Shown here piece by piece: positions 1 through 8,631 of a stretch of DNA of 64,000 bases (its first letter is position 1; the number at the start of each line of letters is the position of its first letter). Location of the stretch: assembly GCF_002310495.1 (NCBI RefSeq), contig NZ_CP023344.1, positions 620,001 through 684,000 on the forward strand, in the 5' to 3' direction. Both the position numbers and the translations under genes were made by a program. The notes beneath the pieces are model-generated. The model saw only the letters and a list, made by a program, of their open reading frames with translations, was not told the DNA's origin and searched no databases. The DNA is from Nibricoccus aquaticus. Its GTDB lineage: Bacteria > Verrucomicrobiota > Verrucomicrobiia > Opitutales > Opitutaceae.

Positions 1-819
1 CCCGCGAAACACCGCGATCTGCTCCGCCCACGTCAGCTCTTCGAGAAACACTTTCTGAAACCCACGCGCCTCGACCTGCGCCCACAACGCCTCTTCATTT
101 TCCACCCGCCGCCGTTTCGCCCGCTCTCGCGAGACATATATGCGCTCAGCCCCACCCGCCCCGGATTTCTCTTTCGGTAACGTCTCCGCAAACGCCGTCA
201 CCCGTCTCACCACCTCCGGCGTCGGCCAACCCGCCGGCCCCGGCAGGCTCGGCACGATCAGCCGCTCGCATTGAAGATGATGATCACGCCTCACCGGCAG
301 CACCTTTCCGCCAAACCTAAAATGCCGCAGCGCTTCCACCGCGAAGTTCTCCCGCACATTCGCGAGCAACGCATCGCATCCGCTCAAATCAGCCGCCAGC
401 AACCGCGGCAGCTCCTCCAACAACCAGTGCCCATAACCCACGCCTTGCGTTGTCGCCACCACCGCCGTCGTCCCCGCCACCGCCTCCGGTTGCCGGATAC
501 GCGGATAAGTCAGCAGCCAGTGTTCGTCGAAGGCCTTCCCGAAGTCTTCCGACACATCCCGCGCGATACTCCGCCCGTCGGGCGCCAAGACATTCCCCGA
601 CCCAAACACGCGGCCACCGGGCAGCACCGCCTGAAACGTCGCCTCGATTTTCACTCCGGCTCTCGCGCTTAAAAACTCCCGCACCTCCGCCACCGCTTGC
701 GCGGGCAGCGCGTACGCGACGCGCTCCGCCGCATCGCGAAACGCCAGCGATCCGCCCGCCCGGCCGACGATCGTCTCCAGTCGTTCACACAAAATCGGCG
801 GCGGCAGAAAGGTGGCCAT
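1..819 (-). CDS. GT61-type (DUF563) glycosyltransferase, 3' end outside window
   Basis: The reading frame is open from an ATG at 819 down to base 1, 273 codons, so the C-terminus is missing. The product resembles the DUF563/glycosyltransferase 61 family: it has the segment GYGHWLLEELPRL near residues 145-157 and, near the visible end, a RIYVSRERAKRRRVENE stretch followed by a GF.KVFLEELTWAEQI segment, which is the usual order in that family. Such enzymes transfer sugars to glycans or proteins; the substrate cannot be inferred. The start overlaps the stop of the gene upstream by one base (TGATG), so the two are probably translated together. Family call fairly secure, exact reaction unknown. 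Confidence 0.75.
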   Translation of the reverse strand, partial: MATFLPPPILCERLETIVGRAGGSLAFRDAAERVAYALPAQAVAEVREFLSARAGVKIEATFQAVLPGGRVFGSGNVLAPDGRSIARDVSEDFGKAFDEHWLLTYPRIRQPEAVAGTTAVVATTQGVGYGHWLLEELPRLLAADLSGCDALLANVRENFAVEALRHFRFGGKVLPVRRDHHLQCERLIVPSLPGPAGWPTPEVVRRVTAFAETLPKEKSGAGGAERIYVSRERAKRRRVENEEALWAQVEARGFQKVFLEELTWAEQIAVFRG

Positions 820-1478
820 CAACCGCTATGGAAGCCCAGCTCATCGAGCTCGCTCAGGTGAAACGGCGCGCTCGCCAGCACGTCCTGCAACTTCTCAAAC
901 GCCTCCGCAAACGAGGACGCCGCAAAAATCTCCACGCCGTCCTGGTGATCGTGCAGTTGGATTTCCCACCCGCCTGCCCCCGCCTTCGGCGGCACCTCGG
1001 CAACGAAGCCGAAAAGATAATTTCCCGGCAGCCCTGGATGCGGTCCGCCGCCCGGAACGAGGAAAAGCGTGTGGATCGGATCATGGATCGCCGGCGCCAC
1101 CGCTCCCGCGTGCTTCCGATGATGTATCGCCTTTCCGGGCACTGTCGCCCGGTACGGCTCCGCCTTCGCGCGCTGCGCCGGGTTGAGCGACTGGAGATAC
1201 CGCTCGAAGATCGCCGCGTTCCCCTCCAGCGCCGTGTCCGCGATTTTCCCCGTGGCGACCGCCTCCAGATTATCCGCGTGGAAATACGCCCGGCTCGCCA
1301 GCGAACGCGCCGTCACATGGCCGTCCTTGTGATCTGCGTCGGCGTACACCTGGTGCGAAGCGTACAGGCGCTTCATCGCGTCCTGATACGCGGGCGTATG
1401 CGGCACCGCCCCGATGGGGCTTAGCTCGATTTTATCTAGGACCGTGGAGTCAAACTGGGCATGGGGATCTTGGGGCAT
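819..1478 (-). CDS. hypothetical protein coupled to the GT61 gene
   Basis: A 219-residue soluble protein with no signal peptide or membrane segment. I do not recognise the family. Visible features are a His-rich middle (KAIHHRKHAG, then HDPIHTLFLVPGGGPHPG), a hydrophobic LPGNYLFGFVAEVPP strand and an acidic helix-like C-terminus ending in ELDELGF. The frame extends upstream to 1544, but the ATG at 1478 removes an unlikely Arg-rich extension and is preferred. Its stop overlaps the glycosyltransferase start, which suggests a linked role, perhaps in the same glycan pathway (inference). It is divergent from the small gene at 1587. Confidence 0.7.
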   Translation of the reverse strand: MPQDPHAQFDSTVLDKIELSPIGAVPHTPAYQDAMKRLYASHQVYADADHKDGHVTARSLASRAYFHADNLEAVATGKIADTALEGNAAIFERYLQSLNPAQRAKAEPYRATVPGKAIHHRKHAGAVAPAIHDPIHTLFLVPGGGPHPGLPGNYLFGFVAEVPPKAGAGGWEIQLHDHQDGVEIFAASSFAEAFEKLQDVLASAPFHLSELDELGFHSG

Positions 1479-1586
1479 GGCCCCACTGGATAGTTGCCCG
1501 CCGCTCGCTCGACGAGACCCATCTCTCGGCAAAAAACTGCGCACTTCTTGACCCTGCGCCCGCGAACCGGCACTTGAAGCCCCACC

Positions 1587-1856
1587 ATGGAACTGCCCGA
1601 AGACGAACTGACCTTCCTCCGCGATCTCGTGAAAACTTCACGCCAGAAAATCGTCCGCGTTCAATGGATTGATCGCGACGGCACCACCCGCGTCACCCCG
1701 CTGAGCCAGACCGAAAACACCCGCCTCAAGCAAATCGCTGCCCGCCTCGGCACCAATCCGGGCGAAATCCTCCGTCAGGCCGCTCACATCCCGGTACCGA
1801 AATACACCGGCAAAAAATCGCCGTCATCCGAAGACAACGGCGATCCCGCAAACTAA
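1587..1856 (+). CDS. small hypothetical protein
   Basis: An 89-residue charged protein. The N-terminal two thirds look folded: an acidic start (ELPEDELTFL), a basic strand pair (KIVRVQWIDRDGTTRVTPL) and a helix (TRLKQIAARLGTNPGEILRQAAHIPV); the tail is polar and probably disordered. The helical part resembles a small DNA-binding or ribbon-helix type fold but no family is recognised. It converges on the PRC-barrel gene, and that gene's terminator lies inside its 3' end. Codon use matches the surroundings, so it is probably real. Confidence 0.6.
   Translation: MELPEDELTFLRDLVKTSRQKIVRVQWIDRDGTTRVTPLSQTENTRLKQIAARLGTNPGEILRQAAHIPVPKYTGKKSPSSEDNGDPAN
1812..1844 (-). terminator. rho-independent terminator of the PRC-barrel gene, inside a convergent CDS
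   Basis: Perfect 8-bp stem ATCGCCGT (1817-1824) with ACGGCGAT (1837-1844) and a 12-base loop. Read on the minus strand it is followed by a run of six T (A-run at 1812-1817 on the plus strand; the base at 1817 also belongs to the stem). It lies 32 bases beyond the stop of the minus-strand gene ending at 1876, and within the last codons of the plus-strand gene ending at 1856. Confidence 0.7.
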
Positions 1857-1875
1857 ACCTGCTCGCGACGCCGCT

Positions 1876-2670
1876 TTACCAGCGGTCATAGCGCGGCCGC
1901 CCGTAATGATCGTGCAGCCGCCCCGAGTAGCCCGAGTCTACCGGCTGCTGCGGATCGTACGCCGGACTTCCCTTGATCGCATCGCGGCTGAGATCGATAT
2001 GGATCATCGAGCCATTCCGGTTGAAGTCCGAAATCCACAGCGGCGCGATCACGACTTTTTTTCCCGGCAACCAGTTGCCGGTGCTGATCACCAGATATCG
2101 GATCTCCCACGTGCGATCTTCTATGAGCACGTCCTCCACGTGGCCGATCTCGCCATCTAGGGCCTCGATGTGATGCCCGATGAGCGCGTTCACATTGCGC
2201 AGATGCGGATCGTACTCCCCATGTCCCACCACGCCCGCCGCCGCTTGGTCGAGTGCGAGTACGCGCTCCGCATCCGCCGCCACAGCGCCAGCACTCGGCA
2301 TCGCTCCCATCGGACCGGCAAACGCCAGCGCCGTGAAAACCGGATCAGACCAATAATACGGCCAGCCGTAATAATCGCTCAGCGTCGCTTCGTGCTGACG
2401 TGAAACCGGTTTGTCCGTGTCGATACCGGGGCTGTTTTTCACCTGCTCCTTGGTGAGACTCACGGGCAGGATTTTCTTTTCCCAATCCGGCAGATCCACC
2501 GAGAGCGGCGAGATCAACACCTGGCGGCTGAGCAACCAGCTGCCCGCATCCACCACGAAGTAGCGTACGTTCCACTGCTGGTCGTCGAAGTAGAGATCTT
2601 TGACGTGTCCGATCGTACCATCGCGCGCCAGCAGTTCATGACGCTCCAGAGTTTTTGCATTTCTTAACAT
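1876..2670 (-). CDS. tandem PRC-barrel domain protein
   Basis: A 264-residue protein with two PRC-barrel-like repeats. The first is near residues 5-75 (HELLARDGTIGHVKDLYFDD then WNVRYFVVDAGSWL and VLISPLSV); the second near 165-235 (GEIGHVEDVLIEDRTWEIRYLVISTGNWLPGKKVVIAP). The region between is Ala/Gly rich. Tandem PRC-barrel proteins of this type are common stress-related or surface-associated proteins of unknown biochemistry. No signal peptide is visible. A clear terminator follows. The ATG at 2670 is the only plausible start. Confidence 0.85.
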   Translation of the reverse strand: MLRNAKTLERHELLARDGTIGHVKDLYFDDQQWNVRYFVVDAGSWLLSRQVLISPLSVDLPDWEKKILPVSLTKEQVKNSPGIDTDKPVSRQHEATLSDYYGWPYYWSDPVFTALAFAGPMGAMPSAGAVAADAERVLALDQAAAGVVGHGEYDPHLRNVNALIGHHIEALDGEIGHVEDVLIEDRTWEIRYLVISTGNWLPGKKVVIAPLWISDFNRNGSMIHIDLSRDAIKGSPAYDPQQPVDSGYSGRLHDHYGRPRYDRW

Positions 2671-2948
2671 GATTCATCCTGGGTTGAGGGTTGGTCACGA
2701 AGGCGCCGAGATGACGCGCTTTCCTTACCTCGAAAGAAAATCGGGACCGCCCCATTCACAACCCGTCGGCGACTTTATTAGTTGGGAGATTGCGCGGCTG
2801 CGCTCACCGGAAAAATCCCCAGTCGTTGATCAACGCCTCTTCCGCCAGAGACCGGTCGTCCACCTGCGTGTCTTCCTGCGCAGTCAGTTGCTTTGATCAG
2901 TACTTCGCTAAGCTAACTCATCTGTTCGCATCACCAACATCCCACACC

Positions 2949-3215
2949 ATGAAACCCAACGATCTTCCCATCCTGTACGTGAAAACCGGCTGCCCTTATT
3001 GCATCGATGCCGTGAAATTCCTCGGCGAACACGGCGTCGGCTTTCGCCAGGTGAATGTCACTGACGACCAATCCGCATTTGCCGAAATGCAGAAAAAATC
3101 AGGCCAGACCAAAGCCCCCACGCTCGACTGGAACGGCAAAATCCTCGCCGACTTCGGCATCGAGGAACTCGTCCCCTTCCTCCAAGCGCGCAACGTGAAG
3201 CTCGAAGACAGTTGA
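2949..3215 (+). CDS. glutaredoxin
   Basis: An 88-residue glutaredoxin-fold protein: strand LPILYVKTGCPYC with the dithiol motif CPYC at residues 15-18, then VKFLGEHGVGFRQVNVTDD, and a KAPTLDWNGKILADFG segment where the cis-Pro/Thr loop is expected. It should act as a cytoplasmic glutathione-dependent thiol-disulfide reductase. The frame is open from 2790 but the family match begins at the ATG at 2949. It converges with malQ and shares a bidirectional hairpin with it. Confidence 0.85.
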   Translation: MKPNDLPILYVKTGCPYCIDAVKFLGEHGVGFRQVNVTDDQSAFAEMQKKSGQTKAPTLDWNGKILADFGIEELVPFLQARNVKLEDS

Positions 3216-3229
3216 TCGTCCACCGCCTC

Positions 3230-3260
3230 TGGCGCGGGTCGCAAACGTCGTCCCGCGCCA
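3230..3260. terminator. bidirectional terminator-like hairpin between grx and malQ
   Basis: Perfect 9-bp stem TGGCGCGGG (3230-3238) with CCCGCGCCA (3252-3260), 13-base loop, located between two convergent stop codons. There is no strong T-run on either side, so termination may be incomplete. Confidence 0.5.
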
Positions 3261-3277
3261 TTCGTTTCAAACCTGTC

Positions 3278-5047
3278 TCACCGATCACCGGCGAGTGCGG
3301 TTTCCGTCAGGAGGATGACGTCTCGTTTTGTTTCAGGGCTGTTGGTCGCACGCCCGCATTCAGCGATCAATCGCGCCACCGCGTGTACGCGCTTCGCGTA
3401 AACCGGATGCCGCACATATTCACTCAGCGGCAGCTCAAGACGCTCGCACCACGTATCGGCACCATAGCTCCCGGGTAGATTGAACCGTTGCGCGATGCCG
3501 AGCAGATCGCTGCTCATCACCACCGCAAGATGACATGGCGTGCGAAACAGCGTGCGCATCAACGCCTCCAGCAAAGCCTCATTCAAGGTATCCGGCGCTG
3601 CCTCCGTCCACCCGACCAGTTCGAGCAGGTTCTTCAGATCAACCGCCGCATTTCCCTCGGGATCTTTTTTAGCTCTCGTGATCATCCCTAGGTATTGCGC
3701 CGCGAGTGGGGCCTGATCGTGGTTCGCAAAAGCCACGAGACTCAGTTTCCGCAACGATTCGATAGGCGGCAGCGAACGATCAGCCCTGCGGTCGAAATGC
3801 GGGAACGTCAGATTCGCCAGCGAAAGCGCTTCAAGTGTGCGCTTCATGTAATCCGCAGGCTCACCCAGAATTTCCGCGACGAGGTGCATGTCGCCTGCCT
3901 CCCGCTGGATGACCGAGATGATCTCCCGTCCCTGCAGCTCATTCATCTTCGCACCTGCCGCGTCGCCATCCGGCCCGGGCACGTAGCGCGGCACGCGCCC
4001 TCCCGTGCGTTGCTTCACCTCCTCCTCCGTGTACTTCGCAAACTCCGCGTGCTTCGCACCGCCCGGCCAAGGAAACATATAGGCGCGAAAATACCCGCGC
4101 AGATGATCCACGCGGCACGCATGGAAAAACTGTTTCTCGCTGGCGATCCGCCCACGCAACCACTCGAAGTTCGATGACCGGTGATTCTCCCAACGATAAG
4201 CGGGCAATCCCCAGTTCTGCCCCCAGCGCTCGGAATCCTTGTTGGCATCCTGCGTCCCGATCGGCGCCGACCCGACGTTCCACTCCAAGTCGAAAAGCTC
4301 CGGCTGCGCCCACACATCCACGCTACAACGACCGACGCCAAACGACATTTCCCCCATGAGGAAAACGCCATTCTCCTCCGCATACGCCTTCACCGCCCGC
4401 CACTGCCGCCAAGCCACCCACTGGATAAATTCAAAACCCTCCCGCGCATGATCGATCCGCGCACGATCCGGATGCCGCGCCAGCCAGGCATTCGCACCGC
4501 TCAACGATTGATGCTCCGGACGCCACTCGGTCCAGTTCGGGTTACCCTCGTATTCACGAATCAAAACACGAAACAACGAGTAAGCCGGTAACCAAGATGC
4601 GTTGTCCCTCTGAAACTGGCTGTACTCCGCCAGCTCCTCGTCCGATGCCTCGCCTGCCCGAAACACATGATGCGCCGCGAGCAGGATATGGATTTTCAGA
4701 GGGAAAACGGAATTATGGCGCACCGTGCTCTCGCGCAGCTTCTCAAGCCACGACTCTGGAGCCGCCGTCCGGATCATCTCTGCGCTCAGCCCAGGCACAT
4801 CCTGCTCGGTCAACGCCACGAACGCCGGCGATAGCGCACGCGAACTGATGGCGTTGTACGGACTGTGATCTCCCACCGTTTCGTGGATCGGCAAAAATTG
4901 CAGCAGCGCGAATCCCTGCTGCGCGCAAAATTGGATCGCTTCCTTCATGGCGAGCGTGTCACCCACGCCAAAGTCCTTCGCGTGGCGAAGTGCGAAGACC
5001 GGCACCAGCAAACCCGCTATCCGTTTGTGAGGATTGAGACGTGTCAT
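3278..5047 (-). CDS. malQ: 4-alpha-glucanotransferase (amylomaltase, GH77)
   Basis: A 589-residue GH77 enzyme that disproportionates alpha-1,4-glucans, acting in maltodextrin and glycogen turnover in the cytoplasm. The N-terminus carries the family segment LLVPVFALRHAKDFGVGD. Catalytic landmarks are RVDHLRGYFRAY (Asp nucleophile), LVAEILGEP (Glu acid/base) and FANHDQAP (third acidic residue). The frame extends upstream to 5107, but the family begins at MTRLNPHKR, ATG at 5047. A dyad at 5097-5114 lies just upstream. With glgX three kilobases away on the same strand it forms a scattered glycogen-degradation set. Confidence 0.92.
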   Translation of the reverse strand: MTRLNPHKRIAGLLVPVFALRHAKDFGVGDTLAMKEAIQFCAQQGFALLQFLPIHETVGDHSPYNAISSRALSPAFVALTEQDVPGLSAEMIRTAAPESWLEKLRESTVRHNSVFPLKIHILLAAHHVFRAGEASDEELAEYSQFQRDNASWLPAYSLFRVLIREYEGNPNWTEWRPEHQSLSGANAWLARHPDRARIDHAREGFEFIQWVAWRQWRAVKAYAEENGVFLMGEMSFGVGRCSVDVWAQPELFDLEWNVGSAPIGTQDANKDSERWGQNWGLPAYRWENHRSSNFEWLRGRIASEKQFFHACRVDHLRGYFRAYMFPWPGGAKHAEFAKYTEEEVKQRTGGRVPRYVPGPDGDAAGAKMNELQGREIISVIQREAGDMHLVAEILGEPADYMKRTLEALSLANLTFPHFDRRADRSLPPIESLRKLSLVAFANHDQAPLAAQYLGMITRAKKDPEGNAAVDLKNLLELVGWTEAAPDTLNEALLEALMRTLFRTPCHLAVVMSSDLLGIAQRFNLPGSYGADTWCERLELPLSEYVRHPVYAKRVHAVARLIAECGRATNSPETKRDVILLTETALAGDR

Positions 5048-5096
5048 GAGTGACCGCCTTCGCATCGGGAATGCCAGTACGCAGGCTGCCCGCGCA

Positions 5097-5114
5097 TTCA
5101 CTCTCACGAGTGAA
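5097..5114. promoter_or_regulatory. operator-like dyad upstream of malQ
   Basis: Perfect inverted repeat TTCACTC (5097-5103), spacer TCAC, GAGTGAA (5108-5114), about 50 bases upstream of the malQ start. A related half site, GAGTGA followed by CCGCCTTCGC, recurs exactly 60 bases away at 5048. Regulator binding is inference. Confidence 0.35.
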
Positions 5115-5283
5115 CGCCTTCACTTGCCCAGCCGGAAAAGAACCGCGTTTTGCCAGACTGTTTGCCTCAGCGAAATGCACTTTGCCTCCGGACCTCACTG
5201 ATCGTCACGCGCCATCCGCTGATTTCCCCCGTGCAACTCTGCACCGCGCGTCACTTGGCCCGCCGCAAGCAAACCGTCACGGC

Positions 5284-5478
5284 ATGGCACACTCCCTGAC
5301 TCCCGAAAAAAGCACCGACATTCACGCGGGCGTGGACGTGAAAAAGAAAACGACCCGCGTGAATATGACGATCATCTTGGCCGTCCTCGTCTTCTTCGCG
5401 CTCGGAGCAGCCTTGGTTATCAAGGTTGCGAAAAACCCTCCGCAAACTCCCGAAGAAGTCAGCCCGCTGAAACCCTGA
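5284..5478 (+). CDS. small single-span membrane protein
   Basis: A 64-residue protein with one hydrophobic helix, NMTIILAVLVFFALGAALVIKVA, in the middle, flanked by a basic N-terminal side (DVKKKTTRVN) and a short Pro-rich tail. This layout suggests a membrane peptide with its N-terminus inside. The longer open frame upstream to 5050 is Cys/Arg/Pro rich and unconvincing; the ATG at 5284 is preferred. No family is recognised. It lies 43 bases before the SDR gene in the same direction and may share its transcript. Confidence 0.6.
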   Translation: MAHSLTPEKSTDIHAGVDVKKKTTRVNMTIILAVLVFFALGAALVIKVAKNPPQTPEEVSPLKP

Positions 5479-5521
5479 CCACAGTCCACACAACGTCATC
5501 ATCACGGCAGCACTGAATCCC

Positions 5522-6319
5522 ATGCAAATCTACAAAGACACTCTCGTCGGAAAAGTGGCCTTCGTCACCGGAGCGGGTTCCGGCATTGGCCGCGCCACGG
5601 CAAAACTCCTCGCCTTCGCCGGAGCGCGCGTGGCACCGCTCACCCGAAACCGTGAAGACTCCGATAGCATTTGCGCCGAAATCCGCCACGGCGGCGGTGA
5701 AGTGCTTCCGGTAATCGGCGATGTTTCCAAGCCCTCCGAAATCGATGCCGCCGTTGCCGCCATTCACTCCACTTGGCAGAAGCTCGATATCGTCGTCGCC
5801 AACGCCGGCATCAACGGTCTCTGGGCTCCTATCGACGAAATATCCGTCGAGGAATGGACCAAGACCATGACCGTTAATTTAACCGGCACCTTCGTCACGT
5901 TAAAGCCTTCTCTCCCGCTCCTCAAAGTCAGCGGCGGCTCCGTCATCATCGTCTCTTCGGTCAACGGCACCCGTATCTTCAGCAATCCCGGCACCGCCGC
6001 TTACGCTGTTTCCAAAGCCGGCCAGGCCGCCTTCGCCAAAAAAGCCGCTATCGAGCTCGCCCAGCACCGCATCCGTGTAAACGTCATCTGCCCCGGCTCC
6101 ATCTCCACGCGTATCGACGACAGTGTGACGCACAAGGATCTCGATCACATCAAAATCGACGCCTCATACCCCAAAGGCACCGTTCCGCTGACCGAGGGCC
6201 AGCCGGGAACCGCAGGCCAGGTCGCCCAGCTCATCTGGTTTCTCGCTTCCGACGCGTCCAGTCACATCACCGGCACTGAAGTCTTCATCGATGGCGGAGA
6301 ATCTCTCCTGATGGGCTGA
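5522..6319 (+). CDS. short-chain dehydrogenase/reductase (SDR)
   Basis: A 265-residue classical SDR with a Rossmann fold. The cofactor motif TGAGSGIG is at residues 16-23, NAG at 94-96, a catalytic Ser near 145-146, and YxxxK as Y161/K165. The C-terminal segment ITGTEVFIDGGESLL is the usual SDR ending. It should be an NAD(P)H-dependent oxidoreductase of the FabG-like group; the substrate cannot be told. It converges with glgX, with only 24 bases between the stop codons. Confidence 0.9.
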   Translation: MQIYKDTLVGKVAFVTGAGSGIGRATAKLLAFAGARVAPLTRNREDSDSICAEIRHGGGEVLPVIGDVSKPSEIDAAVAAIHSTWQKLDIVVANAGINGLWAPIDEISVEEWTKTMTVNLTGTFVTLKPSLPLLKVSGGSVIIVSSVNGTRIFSNPGTAAYAVSKAGQAAFAKKAAIELAQHRIRVNVICPGSISTRIDDSVTHKDLDHIKIDASYPKGTVPLTEGQPGTAGQVAQLIWFLASDASSHITGTEVFIDGGESLLMG

Positions 6320-6343
6320 TTCAGTCCGGGGGCTTTCCGCCGT

Positions 6344-8554
6344 CTACCGCTGCTTTCGCGGACCAGTCTTCTTTTCGTTCTCCGAGCGGGAAACCACCTG
6401 TCGCGCTTCATCGTCTGAACCGGCCGACTGTTCAAATAGACAAAGCGACCGCGCCATCATCGTGAATTCCTGGCCCGCCTTGCATGAGGTCGGCTCCTGC
6501 AAGAATCCCGCCTCATCCGCAGTGTTCAGAAGAAGCCGCCACTCGACGCCCGGCTTTCCCGGAAGACAGATCGCGAAGTCCTCATGGTGCGCGTTGAAGA
6601 ACATCAGGAAGGTATCGTCCTTGATCGGATTGCCGAAAAAATCCCGCACCACGAGCGAGTCGCCATTGAGCATCACGCCAAGAACTTTCGCGAACTCCGC
6701 TGCCCACGAAGCATCGTCCATCTCCACGCCCGCGGCATTCACCCAGGTGATGTCTTTCACGCCCTCTCCCCGCAGATCGCGTCCTTGGAAAAAGCTCGGC
6801 TGGCGAAAGATCGGGTGCTCATGCCGCAGCTGGATCAACGTGCTCGTGTAGTTGAACAGCTTTTTCGCGTGCTCGTCGCGCTTCCAGTCGAGCCAGCTGA
6901 TCTCGTTGTCCTGGCAGTAGGCGTTGTTGTTTCCCTGCTGCGTGGCCCCGTATTCATCTCCTCCACGCAGCATAGGCACGCCCTGAGAAAGAAACAGCGT
7001 CGCGAGGAAGTTGCGCTGGAGCCGGCGGCGGACTTTCAAAATGTCCTCCGGTGCATCGAGGCCTTCATGCCCCCAGTTCCAGGCATGGTTGTTGTTGTCC
7101 CCGTCCTTGTTGTCTTCGCCGTTGGCTTGATTGTGTTTTTCGCTGAACGAAACGAGATCACGCAGCGAGTAACCGTCGTGCGAGGTGACGAAGTTGATGC
7201 TGGCCGAAGGCGTTTTGCTGCTGCTCTCGTAAAGATCGGAACTGCCGCAAAGCCGGTAAGCGAAATCGCGCGTTAATCCGCTATCGCCCTTCCAGTAACC
7301 GCGCAGCGTATCCCGGTAGCGCCCATTCCACTCGGCCCAGAGCGCGGGGAAATTCCCCACCTGATAACCGCCCTCGCCGACGTCCCACGGTTCGGCGATC
7401 AGCTTCACTTGAGAGATGATCGGGTCTTGATGAATCACGTCGAAGAACGACGACAGCTTGCTCACTTCGTGAAGTTCACGCGCGAGTGTAGCCGCCAGAT
7501 CGAAACGAAACCCATCCACATGCATCTCGGTGACCCAGTAGCGCAGACTGTCCATGAGCAGCTGGAGCATGCGCGGGTGCGGGATGTTCAGCGTGTTTCC
7601 CGTGCCCGTGTAATCCATGTAGTACCGCTTGTCGTCATGAACGAGGCGGTAGTACGCAGCATTATCGATCCCGCGAAATGAGAGCGTCGGCCCGAGATGA
7701 TTGCCCTCGACAGTGTGGTTATAGACGACGTCCAGAATCACCTCGAAGCCCGCCTTGTGCAGGCTTTTCACCATCGTCTTAAACTCCGCCACCTGCCCGC
7801 CGAGATCGCCGCTGCTGCTGTATTTGGATTCCGGAGCGAAGAAGCCGATCGTGTTGTAGCCCCAGTAATCGACGAGTCCCTTGTCGATGAGATGCTTGCT
7901 CGTGATGTGATGATGCACCGGCAGCACCTCGATCGCGGTCACGCCGAGCCTCTTGAAATAGCTGATCGCCTGCGGACACCCCAGGCCCGCGTACGTACCG
8001 CGCAACTGCTCCGGGACTTCCTCCCATAATTGGGAAAACCCTTTCACGTGTACTTCATAAATCACCGTCTCGTGAAGCGGCCGCCTCGGGCGGTGGTCGT
8101 CATCCCACGTAAACGCCGTGTCGATCACGACCGACTTCGGCATCAGCGCGCCCGTGTCGCGATCATCCTTCGACAGATCCTTCTCCGCATGGCCGATGAC
8201 GTAGCCAAAAATTTCATCCCGCCACTCCACTTTCCCTGAGATCGCCTTCGCGTAGGGATCGAGCAGTAGCTTCGCAGGATTAAACCGATGCCCCTTGCCC
8301 GGCTCATACGGTCCTTCGACGCGATAGCCATAAAGCTGTCCCGGTCGCACCTCGGGTAGAAATACATGCCACACGCAATCGGTCCGCTCGGTAAGCCGCA
8401 CGCGAGTAACTTCCAGGGACGGATTATCCGCATCGTACAGGCAAAGCTCCACGCCCGTCGCATTCTCCGAAAACAACGCGAAGTTAACGCCATCTCCACG
8501 CCAGGTGGCGCCGAGCGGATAAGAGTGCCCCTTCCAGATTTTCGAAATTTGCAT
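6344..8554 (-). CDS. glgX: glycogen debranching enzyme GlgX (GH13 isoamylase type)
   Basis: A 736-residue GH13 enzyme hydrolysing alpha-1,6 branches of limit dextrin. Residues 1-120 form the CBM48-like N-terminal domain (YPLGATWRGDGVNFALFSENA). Catalytic landmarks: HVDGFRFDLAA (Asp nucleophile), KLIAEPWDVG (Glu) and FVTSHDGYSLRDLV (Asp), plus GYNTIGFFAP and NHTVEGN typical of GlgX/TreX. The last 25 residues are a charged extension. The ATG at 8554 is well placed for the family. An imperfect dyad abuts the start. Works with MalQ in glycogen breakdown. Confidence 0.95.
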   Translation of the reverse strand: MQISKIWKGHSYPLGATWRGDGVNFALFSENATGVELCLYDADNPSLEVTRVRLTERTDCVWHVFLPEVRPGQLYGYRVEGPYEPGKGHRFNPAKLLLDPYAKAISGKVEWRDEIFGYVIGHAEKDLSKDDRDTGALMPKSVVIDTAFTWDDDHRPRRPLHETVIYEVHVKGFSQLWEEVPEQLRGTYAGLGCPQAISYFKRLGVTAIEVLPVHHHITSKHLIDKGLVDYWGYNTIGFFAPESKYSSSGDLGGQVAEFKTMVKSLHKAGFEVILDVVYNHTVEGNHLGPTLSFRGIDNAAYYRLVHDDKRYYMDYTGTGNTLNIPHPRMLQLLMDSLRYWVTEMHVDGFRFDLAATLARELHEVSKLSSFFDVIHQDPIISQVKLIAEPWDVGEGGYQVGNFPALWAEWNGRYRDTLRGYWKGDSGLTRDFAYRLCGSSDLYESSSKTPSASINFVTSHDGYSLRDLVSFSEKHNQANGEDNKDGDNNNHAWNWGHEGLDAPEDILKVRRRLQRNFLATLFLSQGVPMLRGGDEYGATQQGNNNAYCQDNEISWLDWKRDEHAKKLFNYTSTLIQLRHEHPIFRQPSFFQGRDLRGEGVKDITWVNAAGVEMDDASWAAEFAKVLGVMLNGDSLVVRDFFGNPIKDDTFLMFFNAHHEDFAICLPGKPGVEWRLLLNTADEAGFLQEPTSCKAGQEFTMMARSLCLFEQSAGSDDEARQVVSRSENEKKTGPRKQR

Positions 8555-8582
8555 AAGTGAAGCAGAGACTAACGCCTCACTT
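8555..8582. promoter_or_regulatory. imperfect inverted repeat abutting the glgX start
   Basis: AAGTGAAGC (8555-8563) and GCCTCACTT (8574-8582) form a dyad with one mismatch and a 10-base spacer. The AGTGA/TCACT half sites resemble those in the malQ dyad, so a shared regulator is possible (inference). Confidence 0.3.
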
Positions 8583-8631
8583 TAACGGCAATCGTTTCGC
8601 CCCGCCACCCGGCGGATGCGCGACGTTAACA

